From: Spiroplasma melliferum
GTDB lineage: Bacteria > Bacillota_I > Bacilli_A > Mycoplasmatales > Mycoplasmataceae
Assembly (NCBI GenBank): GCA_005222125.1
Contig: CP029202.1
Coordinates: 372,001 to 436,000 of the forward strand
DNA length: 64,000 nt
Direction: 5' to 3'
The stretch's first letter is position 1. Each line of letters starts with the position of its first letter. A model generated the notes under the pieces. That model saw only the letters and a list, made by a program, of their open reading frames with translations. It was not told where the DNA came from and ran no database searches. Below, piece by piece: positions 56,358 through 64,000 of this stretch. Position numbers and translations under genes: made by a program.

Positions 56358-57679
56358 AAAAAAACTAGTGTTAATGAACATCTAAAATAAAATTGACAGA
56401 AAAAAGAGACAAACATTTTCTGTTATATAATTTTATTGAAAGGATGTTCTTTTCTTATGGCAAAACAATGAAACAAAAATGAAAAACTAGAAATTTTAAC
56501 ATTTGCTGAGTTAAATGGCATTAAACTAACAGTTCAAAAATATAACATAGCCAAATCTACTATCCATAGATGACGTGTAGATGTACAAAACAATTTTGAT
56601 AACCTAGAATGAGGTCGTGGATCTCAAAGTAAACAAAAGACAAAAAGAAGAATTAGTATTTCAACAATTGACTCAAATGATGTCAAAAAAATGTCACGTT
56701 CTGAATTAGAAGAGATTGCTAAATTACATTTTGCATTAAAAAAGTATGAGGCGAAGACTATTAAAGAAAAGTTCTTCGCAGTAAATAAATTATCAACAGA
56801 TTATTCTGTTGATTTTTTATGTAGAAAATTAGGTATTACTAGATAAGGTTATTACTTATGGATTAAACAAGGAAAACCTATGTATAAAAACTATAATTTT
56901 GTTTTAGCAGAAATAATACTTGAAATATTTAATAAATTTAAAGGTGTTTATGGATACCCAATGATTACGATTTTGTTAGAAAAATATAAAAATATCAAAG
57001 TTAACAAATGAGTAGTCTATCGCTATATGAAAATATTAAAAATTAAGTCTATTCGGAAGAAAATAAAACCGAATTATTTTAAATCAGGTCCTCTCAGATT
57101 CCCAAATATCTTAAAACGAGATTTTGTTACATCTGAACCAAACAAAAAATGAGTGACAGATATCACATATTTACCTATTAAGAATGGAATGGTATATTTA
57201 TCAATTGTCCGTGACTTATTCAATGGTGAAATAATAGATTGAAAATTATCAAATCATGCTGATGCTAATTTGAGTTTTAAGAATTTAGTATCAGTTTGAA
57301 ATTATGCAGGACGTCCCAAAAAATTAATTATTCATTCAGATCAAGGCTATGCATATACATCCCCGCAATGAAAAGAATTGTGTGAAAAAATGGGAATTAT
57401 TATTTCGATGTCTCGCCGTGGTAATTCACCAAATAATGGTGCTTGTGAAACTTGATTCAGTTCATTTAAAAATGAATGTTTTTTCTTATATAAACGAAAC
57501 AGTCTTAATTTTAGTAATATTATGAACATTGTTTCAAATTATGTTGATTTCTATAATTTTGTCAGACCTAGAGTTAAACAAAGAAAAACTCCATTCGAAC
57601 AACGAATGGAGTTTCAAAATAAAAATGTCTCTTTTTTCTGTCAATTTGAATTGACATTGTCATTAACACTAGTTTTTTT
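56358..57679 (+). mobile_element. IS3-family (IS150-like) insertion sequence
   Basis: 1322 bp with inverted repeats AAAAAAACTAGTGTTAATGA at the left and its reverse complement at the right end (57660-57679). Further matching AATTGACAGAAAAAAGAGAC follows inside both ends. ATAT flanks both sides (56354-56357, 57680-57683), a probable target duplication. It inserted between dgk and ppa without breaking either. Internal genes encode a DDE transposase. Confidence 0.92.
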
Positions 57680-57689
57680 ATATGTTTAA
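56457..57689 (+). pseudogene. IS3/IS150-type transposase split by in-frame TAA
   Basis: One reading frame from ATG 56457 to 57689 with a single TAA at 56844-56846. Upstream (129 aa): helix-turn-helix OrfA (IAKSTIHRWR). Downstream: integrase core with WVTDITYLPI, IIHSDQGYAY and ACETWFSSFKNE, the DDE triad. Unlike ordinary IS3 elements both parts lie in the same frame. The codons around the stop read GITR-stop-GYYLWIKQGKP, where a Ser is usual (RSGYY), so TCA to TAA is the likely change. The 3' end passes three bases beyond the ppa stop. Confidence 0.85.
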
Positions 57690-58249
57690 ATTTGCCCTAA
57701 TCCTTTTTCTTTTCAAATTTTCATCACAGCATCTTTTCCTTTTGTTTCTAAAATATCTTTGTATTCTAAATAACGTTCTTGGCATTCTTTAATTTCTTTT
57801 AAAGCTTGGTCTAATCCACTTCAACCATTAATTTTAACTTCTTTTTTTTGTAATGTTTTATATTGTAAAAAGAAAGTTTCAATTTCATTTCGTATTGCTA
57901 ATGGAACATCTTCTAAAGTTTGAATATGATTAAAACGAGGATCATCCGCCATAACAGCCATTAATTTTGTGTCAATTTCACCGTTATCAATCATATTAAT
58001 TGTTCCTAAAATACGAACATTAATTTGACAGCCAGGAATTGTTGGATAAGTGCTTAATGAGATTACATCAAGGGGGTCGCCATCTCAATCTAATGTATTT
58101 TCAATAAAACCATATTCTCCTGGATAAAAATTAGCACCATATAAAACACGATCTAAAACGATTCGTCCTGTTTTAAGATCGTATTCATATTTATGACCAG
58201 ACCCCTTAGGGATTTCAACGATAATTGGTAAAACATTATTTTTACTCAT
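57686..58249 (-). CDS. ppa: Inorganic pyrophosphatase
   Basis: 187 residues, soluble family I. Hydrolyses pyrophosphate, driving nucleic acid synthesis. Start ATG 58247-58249 with AAGGAAG upstream. Conserved GSGHKYEYD, YPGEYGFIENTLDWDGDPLD and DDPRF. C-terminus ends at the right edge of the IS element. Its own promoter lies in the region to 58320. Confidence 0.94.
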
Positions 58250-58671
58250 TATTTTTCTTCCTTTCATTAATTTCCTAATTATTAATATAGCATAGAAAGG
58301 CAAATAATGTTATGCCTTTTTAATCCTTTTCATTTTTTTGTAGTAATATTAAACAGAATTATTGTGTTATATTCAGGAAAATAAAAGATAATTATTATTT
58401 TTATGCCAATTATAAATTTAAATAAAATGAAACTTATATTATATATTAACACATTTTTAATAAAACTAGTAAATTATTTTTATTTTTATTTATTTTAAAA
58501 AAAATGAAAAATTTTGGTAATTTGCTCAATTTAGGTATACAATGAAAGTAAGAAAGGAGGCTATGAAGAAACAAATAAAATTGTATTAAAAAATGTATCA
58601 AATTGTATTAAATTACCAACTTATCAAACTTATAAAAAATAAAAAATTGATAAATTAGGAGGCCAATTACT
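58250..58671. promoter_or_regulatory. Regulatory region upstream of the secreted repeat proteins
   Basis: 422 bp without a gene, bearing promoter elements for ppa (leftward) and for the secreted protein (rightward: TTGGTA 58514-58519, TACAAT 58538-58543, 18 bases apart). An AAAGGAGG at 58553-58560 lies just after this promoter, with an 8-codon frame behind it whose spacing (two bases) is too short for normal initiation. A ~100-base A/T-rich leader with repeated AAATTGTATTAAA follows, then AGGAGG for the true start. Confidence 0.5.
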
Positions 58672-59538
58672 ATGAATACATTATTAAAATACATTACATT
58701 AGCAGGACTTGCAGCAACACCTGCTGTGACTGCAACTTCATTACCAATCTTAGAAACCAATAGCAATATTGCTATTTCATCAAATAGTTTGTTACAAGAT
58801 GCCGCTACTATTGAACAAAAAGCTGCGAAAGCTATTGCTAATCAACTTCGTTTAGAACCAGCAGATGGATCATCATTAAAAGAAGGACAAAAATTAAATG
58901 AAGCAAAAGAAGTAATTTTCAAACACATTGATGGAGTTAAATTTGATGCCATCGCTTCAATTGAAAATGACATGGATGCTAGAGAAATTACTAATGCTAT
59001 TATGAACATCACTGTTGATAATATAGAAATTCCAAATGGAGATACTAAATCTTTAAAAATTGGTTATCAAACAGTCACAATTAATATAAAAATGAATGAA
59101 ACAAATAACATTATGTCTATTATGTTAATTAATGTTAAACCAATCGGTGGTGACATTGGAAAAGGATATAATTTATTGCAAGAAAGAGCTTCTATTGAAG
59201 AGAAAGCTGCAAAAGCTATCTTTGACCAAATTCGTGAAAATCCAGTAGATGGAGCATCATTAACAGAACGTGAAGTAATTAATAGCGCAAAAGATTTAAT
59301 ATATAGTAAAATTGATGAAGTAAAAATTGATGCAATCGCTTCAATAATTGATGATATGGATGCTAGAGAAATTACAGCCGTAATTAATGATATTAAAGCA
59401 GAAGATTTAATAATTCCAAATGGAGATACTAAACTTTTAAAAGCTGGATATCAAAAAATAACAATTAATCTAAAAATTAAAGAAACAAATAATATTATGT
59501 CTATAATCTTAGTTAATGTTAAAGCACTTGAAGTTTAA
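58672..59538 (+). CDS. Secreted protein with two tandem repeats
   Basis: 288 residues. Signal peptide at 1-~25 (LKYITLAGLAATPAVTATSL) with no lipobox cysteine, so exported as a soluble or surface-associated protein rather than a lipoprotein. Two ~115-residue repeats (about 43-158 and 171-286) align well: each has (I)EEKAAKAI, (A/V)DG(S/A)SL, MDAREIT, IPNGDTK and a C-terminal beta-like ETNNIMSI. AGGAGG precedes ATG 58672. Composition recalls spiralin-type surface proteins; homology uncertain. Confidence 0.8.
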   Translation: MNTLLKYITLAGLAATPAVTATSLPILETNSNIAISSNSLLQDAATIEQKAAKAIANQLRLEPADGSSLKEGQKLNEAKEVIFKHIDGVKFDAIASIENDMDAREITNAIMNITVDNIEIPNGDTKSLKIGYQTVTINIKMNETNNIMSIMLINVKPIGGDIGKGYNLLQERASIEEKAAKAIFDQIRENPVDGASLTEREVINSAKDLIYSKIDEVKIDAIASIIDDMDAREITAVINDIKAEDLIIPNGDTKLLKAGYQKITINLKIKETNNIMSIILVNVKALEV

Positions 59539-59574
59539 TAAACAGTAAAAATAATTAGAATAAAATTAATACTA

Positions 59575-59607
59575 AAATTGCTTCATATAAATTGTATGAA
59601 GCAATTT
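59575..59607 (+). terminator. Rho-independent terminator
   Basis: AAATTGCTTCATA / TATGAAGCAATTT stem, T-rich tail, between the two secreted protein genes. Confidence 0.85.
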
Positions 59608-59644
59608 ATTTAATTATTAAAAAAGAAAAAGGAGATCAATTATT

Positions 59645-60466
59645 ATGTGTAAATTAATTAAATGCCTTACATTAGCAGGATTTTTAACTGGACCTATTGT
59701 TACAACGACTTCATTACCAAGTTTCAATTCAAATCAAGAAGTTTTCAAAGATTTCAATTATGATTGTGGATTAGAAGCAATTGCTTTAACTTATATTAAA
59801 GAAGCAGTTAGTGAAATTGAATCAGTTGATGGATCAAGTTTACATGCCGGACAAAGTTACGATACTGCTTTTCAATTATTATGAGTTGCAATTGAACAAT
59901 CAAAAATTAAAGCAATAGAAAAAGCAAACAATATTGGTGATAAAAAAGTTAGAGAAGAAATTATTACATTAATAAACAGCTTAAAAGATAGTGATGCAAA
60001 AATCATTGAAAAAACTGCTGTTTTAAGAACAGGAAATAATGAAATCTTAATGGATTTATACCTTGGTTCTGCAAAAGATACAGTACATATTATATTAGAT
60101 AGTGTTCAATTGTCACAAGACCCTGATACATTAGAATATACTGCATATGCAATTTTGGTTCAAGTTCTTAATAAAGGAATGGCTGATGGTTCAGAATTGA
60201 GAGCAAAACAAAAATTAGAAGCCGCATTACCTTACTTATGAAGCTTTATTGATAGCAATAAAAAAGATGCAATAGAGGCAATAACAAACAGAGAAGATAT
60301 TAAAAATATTAAAATTAAAGAAAAACTTGTTAATTTAGTAAAAGAGTTATCTAGTGAAAACTTAACAATTGCAAAAACTAATAAAACTACAATTTTAATT
60401 GAAGGATTTAATAGCATTATAGTTACTATAAACAAACTAGGAAATGTTAAACCTGAAACAGAATAA
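59645..60466 (+). CDS. Secreted repeat protein, paralogue of the preceding gene
   Basis: 273 residues. Same signal type (LIKCLTLAGFLTGPIVTTTSL). A Cys at position 2 and 7 and C55 region are not at a lipobox. Two repeats (~45-150, ~165-270) keep VDGSSLHAGQ and ADGSELRAKQ and the following helical part, but are more diverged than in the upstream protein; two TGA/Trp codons. AAAGGAG upstream. The separate terminators suggest separate control. Confidence 0.8.
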
Positions 60467-60470
60467 ATTG

Positions 60471-60521
60471 TTGGATATAAAATGCTTTGTATATAATTTA
60501 TACAAAGCATTTTATATCCAA
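60471..60521 (+). terminator. Long terminator hairpin
   Basis: Near-perfect ~22-bp stem beginning TTGGATATAAAATGCTTTG, loop about five bases, after the second secreted gene. Confidence 0.85.
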
Positions 60522-60594
60522 CTTAATAATTTTTATAGTTAGTTTTTACTTTGCTATATTTTAAAAATAATTTATAATTAAATAAGGTGATAAT

Positions 60595-61299
60595 ATGCAG
60601 ACAAAAATAAAAGATTTATTTTACTTAGATACAAAAAGAATTGTTGCAATGGCAATTGTGATTGCTTTATATGTTTTATTGTCATGATTAAGTAAAATAA
60701 TGAATTTGACAGTTTTTCCAGTTGCTCCGTTTTTGAAAATTGAATTAACTGATTTTTTAATGTTATTAGCTGTTCGTTTGTTTGGTATTATTTATGCTAC
60801 TTTTTTAACTATTAGTGTTAGTTGGTTAAGAATGGTTTACTTAGCTGATACTCCAATTGATATATTTGCTTTAATGTTAGCTGATTTAATCTTTTTATTA
60901 GTTTTTTGATTAGGTGATAACTTTTTCCGAAAAGGAATTAATCGCTTGTTTAAAAATAATTTTTCAAAAAAAACTGATTATTTAATTACAACAATAAATG
61001 TTGGATTAGCAACAATTACTGTTTCATTTGTAATGGCATTATTTAATTGATTATTTATTTATGATATGTATGCTCATTTTTTAAATCTTTCCCGCGAAAT
61101 AGTACAAGGATTTAAAAGTATTTTAGTACCAATAATTATTCCTTTTAATTTATTGAAATTTACAATTAATAGTATTGTTTTTATCTTAATTTATCGCGCA
61201 GTAATTCACCTGCAAAAGCAATTTATAATAATAAAACCAAGAAAAGAAGTAACAGAAGCATTACATGATTATAATATTATTGATGAAATTTATTTTTAA
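60595..61299 (+). CDS. ECF transporter S component
   Basis: 234 residues, about six spans. The N-terminal LKIELTDFLMLLAVRLFG segment resembles the substrate-side loop of ECF S proteins such as RibU (LKIDFSD). It would work with a shared EcfA/A'/T module encoded elsewhere, importing a vitamin. Riboflavin is possible but not certain. GGTGATA precedes ATG 60595. Several TGA/Trp codons. Confidence 0.75.
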
Positions 61300-61318
61300 A
61301 AAAGCAAACTTATTTTCT

Positions 61319-61346
61319 TGAAAATATTCTTTAATTTATGTTATTA
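61319..61346 (+). promoter_or_regulatory. tRNA-Arg promoter
   Basis: TTGAAA (61319-61324) and TTATTA-type -10 (61341-61346), 16 bases apart, 12 bases before the tRNA. Confidence 0.5.
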
Positions 61347-61358
61347 TTTCTATGGTAT

Positions 61359-61435
61359 GCCCACGTAGCTCAGTAGGAGAGAGCATGCGCCTTCTAAGCG
61401 TAGGGTCGGGAGTTCGAATCTCTCCGTGGGCGCCA
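61359..61435 (+). tRNA. tRNA-Arg (anticodon UCU)
   Basis: 77 nt including encoded CCA. Acceptor GCCCACG/CGTGGGC, D stem GCTC/GAGC, anticodon stem TGCGC/GCGTA with loop CTTCTAA giving anticodon TCT, and T arm GGGAG-TTCGAAT-CTCTC. It reads AGA/AGG; AGA is a favoured Arg codon in AT-rich mollicutes. Confidence 0.95.
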
Positions 61436-61458
61436 TTTTTTAAATTGTAATTAAATTA

Positions 61459-61490
61459 AAAACCTTATTTAATCATTTAAATAAGGTTTT
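61459..61490 (+). terminator. Terminator after tRNA
   Basis: Perfect 14-bp stem (AAAACCTTATTTAA) with TCAT loop and T run. Confidence 0.85.
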
Positions 61491-61551
61491 ATTTTTTTAA
61501 AATTGTTATAATAATATAAATGATTATTTTATCTAAAGGAGGATTTATTAA

Positions 61552-62310
61552 ATGCAAACACCATTGAATTATTATGATGAATTAATTGATGAGATTAAAA
61601 AATTAATTAGCAATTATGATTATAATGGTGCTTTTGTTAAAATTAATGATGAATTAATGATGCCTTATATTCCTCAACAAGTTGAAACAGTATTGAGAAG
61701 ATTATTACAAGAAGTTAATGAAAAAATGCAAGAGCAAAAACCAAGAGAAACAACAGTTTGAACATTAGCAAAAATTAGTGATATTTTAGCAAATCCAGCT
61801 GATGAAGAAACACAATTATTAGCTTTTCAATATTTAAAAGACCAAAATTTACGACAAATTTTACCAGTAATTCGTAAATATTTTTTGAATAAAAAAGTAA
61901 CTGATTTTGCAAAGATTTATTTATTATACTTATTAAAAAAACAAGAAATTACAGAAATCTTTGAAGTGAAAAAAACAAATGGCACTTTTCACTTGAATCC
62001 AAGCCAAATAATACCATATAAAGAAAATGAACAAGTTAAGACCATAATGAAATTATTAGACCAATGAGTTTATAATGATAATCCTAGTTTATATCATACT
62101 TGCTTATATTTGCTAGAAACATACTATTATAACTTATATCCTTATTTTTTAGAAAATAATGAAGAAAAAGCATTAACGGTTGCCATTATATATCAAGGTC
62201 ATCGGATGTATGGTGAGCAAATAGTAGTCCAAGATTTGGCAGAACAATTTAAAGTCCAAGTTGAAATAGTAAAAAAATATCTTCCTTACTTAGATCAAGA
62301 AGGATTATAA
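61552..62310 (+). CDS. Uncharacterised mollicute-type protein (possibly DUF3196)
   Basis: 252 residues, AAGGAGG upstream. Helical throughout: an N-terminal pair of helices (YNGAFVKINDELMMPYIPQQ), a tetratricopeptide- or HEAT-like middle with Tyr-rich helices, and a C-terminal helix-turn-helix-like part (VVQDLAEQFKVQVEIVKKYL). Size, middle Tyr-rich helices and place next to tig recall the DUF3196 family of mycoplasmas, from memory only. No catalytic motif visible. Confidence 0.7.
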
Positions 62311-62428
62311 AATAAATTATTATTTAGAAATAAGTCATAAAAGCAAAATAAATTGGGGAAAAAAGTTATTTAAAGTCATTCTTTTTGTTATAATAAATTA
62401 TGTGCAATAATTAGTTAAGGAGTAAAAT

Positions 62429-63724
62429 ATGAAATTTAAAGCGGAAAAAATACAAGATAAAGGAATTGGAAAATGATATGTAATCATTGATGGTACAGAA
62501 TGAACAGATTATATTCAAAAAGCTGAAAAAAAAGCAGCAGAGCAATTAGAGGTCCCTGGTTTTCGAAAAGGGAAAGTACCTACCGATTTAGTTAAAAAAC
62601 ATTTAACTGAAGCAAAAATTTTAGATGCAGCGCATCATTTAGTTGTTAATAAAGCTTATAAGTTTGCATTTGATCAAAAATCAGATATTGAACCATTTTC
62701 ATCACCAGTTCCAAGTGTACAAAAAATTAGTAAAACAGAATATATCTTACAATTAGAATTTGATTTAAAACCAGAAGTTAAAATTAGTAAGTATACTGGC
62801 TTTACTGATAAACAGTTAAAGAAGACAAAAATTGAAGTTAAAAAAGCAGAGATTGAAGATAATATTAATCAATTACGTAATCGTTTTGCAATTTTTAAAC
62901 CAAAGACAACAGAAATTACAACTGGAGACACAGTAATTTTTGATTTTGAAGGTTTTGTTGATGGAAAACCATTTAAAGGTGGTAAAGCAACAGATTTTAC
63001 GTTAGAGATTGGTAGTGGTCAATTTATTCCAGGCTTTGAAGATGCCATGATTGGTTTAAAAACAGGTGATAAGAAAGAAATTAATGTTACTTTCCCAGCT
63101 GATTATCATGTTGAAGAATTAAAAGCAACTCCTGCTATTTTTAAGTTAAATATTAAGGAAGTTAAAACAAAAGAATTACCAGAATTAAATGATGAATTAG
63201 CAAAAGATGTTAATTTAAAAGGCATCGATACATTAGCTAAATTGGAAGTGCATGTTAAAAATAATATTTATGAGCAATTATTAAAACAAGAATATGATCA
63301 TTTTATTGGTCATTTATTCCGCTTAATTGCAGAAGATTCAAAGATTGCTTTACCAGAATCAATTATTCGTAAAGAAGCAAATCAATTAAAACATGAATTT
63401 GAACAAAAGTTGCAAGGTCAACAGCTGGATATGAAAACTTATAAAAAACGAACAGGAATGTCAGAAGAAGATATTTTTAATGAGTTATTTAAAGACGCTA
63501 AAAATCGTTTAGAAAATGGTGTTATTGTTGATGCAGTTGTTCAAAATGAAAATATTACGGCAACTGAAGCAGAAATTGATGAACAATATGAAAAGTTAGG
63601 AAAACAATTTGGAATTGATGGTAAAACATTAAAAGAAACAAAATTAGTATCTGATCAACAAGTAAAAGAACAAGTTATTCATGATAAGGTATTTGCCTTT
63701 TTATATCAAAATAATGGTGAATAG
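62429..63724 (+). CDS. tig: Trigger factor
   Basis: Ribosome-bound chaperone, 431 residues. Ribosome-binding loop FRKGKVPTDLV near residue 45 (GFRxGKxP motif), central FKBP-type domain (GDTVIFDFEGFVDGKPFKGG, IPGFEDAMIG), and helical C-terminal domain. AAGGAG precedes ATG 62429. Followed by a terminator and then a CIRCE element; lon or another heat-shock gene usually comes next in mollicutes. Confidence 0.96.
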
Positions 63725-63727
63725 AAT

Positions 63728-63754
63728 AAAAACTAACATTATTGTTAGTTTTTT
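63728..63754 (+). terminator. Terminator after tig
   Basis: AAAAACTAACA / TGTTAGTTTTTT stem with TTAT loop. Confidence 0.85.
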
Positions 63755-63902
63755 ATATAGTAGGACAATTTGAAGTAGTATGAAAAGTGCTGAATTTTCT
63801 TTCTTTTTGTGGTATAATAAGAGTATTATTAATTAAAAACTGGTATTCCTTCATTTTGGGATAAAGATATAATAAACAATAGGGGTGATGATTTTTTAAA
63901 AA

Positions 63903-63929
63903 TTAGCACTTATCTATTGCAAGTGCTAA
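63903..63929 (+). promoter_or_regulatory. CIRCE-type HrcA operator and promoter
   Basis: TTAGCACTT, nine bases, AAGTGCTAA: a perfect 9-9-9 inverted repeat matching the CIRCE consensus except the last base of each arm (T/A for C/G). GTTATAAT at ~63938-63945 is a -10 box next to it. HrcA would repress a heat-shock gene (lon, clpB or dnaK class) starting beyond the window. Confidence 0.85.
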
Positions 63930-64000
63930 TTTTTTTGTTATAATTTTTGTGTAACTTAAATTTATATTGCGATATTTTTTAAAATAAGATAAGATATTGT

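Noticed and set aside
58563-58589. Eight-codon leader peptide MKKQIKLY
   Set aside because: Shine-Dalgarno to ATG spacing is only two bases; noted under the regulatory region instead of as a gene.

Overview
The window is a chromosomal segment of a mollicute, most likely a Spiroplasma of the citri-poulsonii type. Base composition is strongly AT-rich. Nearly every conserved gene is intact only if TGA is read as Trp (polC, valS, dnaG, dxr and many others carry in-frame TGA). The left edge holds SpV1-like plectrovirus genes, and the MEP isoprenoid genes dxr and ispH are kept, which is unusual among mollicutes. I did not try to name the species.

Layout. Positions 1-1210 are a minus-strand plectrovirus fragment (small viral ORFs, iteron-like repeats, hairpins). 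From 1378 to 20491 runs a long plus-strand housekeeping block: a membrane-anchored zinc metalloprotease, pyrH-frr, uppS-cdsA-dxr-rseP-polC, era-recO-glyQS-dnaG-rpoD-trmK-nif3. ispH follows convergently. From 21670 to 31287 lie a basic protein, a two-TM protein, a DEAD-box helicase, an ABC-2 exporter, a MATE transporter, a GNAT-type protein and two unknown small proteins. From 31448 to 41760: rplU-prp-rpmA, a decayed ORF, an NSS transporter with its small subunit, a T-box leader with valS, then trmFO, gapN, a coiled-coil protein and a peroxiredoxin.

The accessory region is 41839-46663. It has a small phosphotransferase-type kinase followed by a broken multi-TM flippase-like gene. A cassette bounded by two near-identical ~85-bp direct repeats then carries an ArsR-like regulator with a premature TAG, a DJ-1/PfpI protein, an NAD(P)-binding oxidoreductase and a decayed minus-strand ORF. 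A second MATE paralogue and a Met/Pro/Gly/Asn-rich tail-anchored protein follow. From 50096 to 58249 the window is again housekeeping: thyA-folA-plsC-pdp, scpA-scpB-rluB-dgk, an IS3-family element with a nonsense codon in its transposase, and ppa. From 58672 come two paralogous secreted proteins built of internal repeats, an ECF S component, tRNA-Arg(UCU), an unknown mollicute-type protein and tig. The window ends in a CIRCE-type operator, so a heat-shock gene probably starts just beyond it.

The most interesting points are two simple-sequence tracts placed where they could switch expression (T18 in the ABC exporter promoter, 27 ATT repeats before the peroxiredoxin), the repeat-flanked redox/detoxification cassette with a candidate 12-4-12 palindromic operator, the kinase plus broken flippase pair, the four-repeat secreted protein pair, an insertion in sigma-A region 4, and a long Lys/Ala tail on ribosomal protein L21. 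No CRISPR array, rRNA operon or replication origin was seen.
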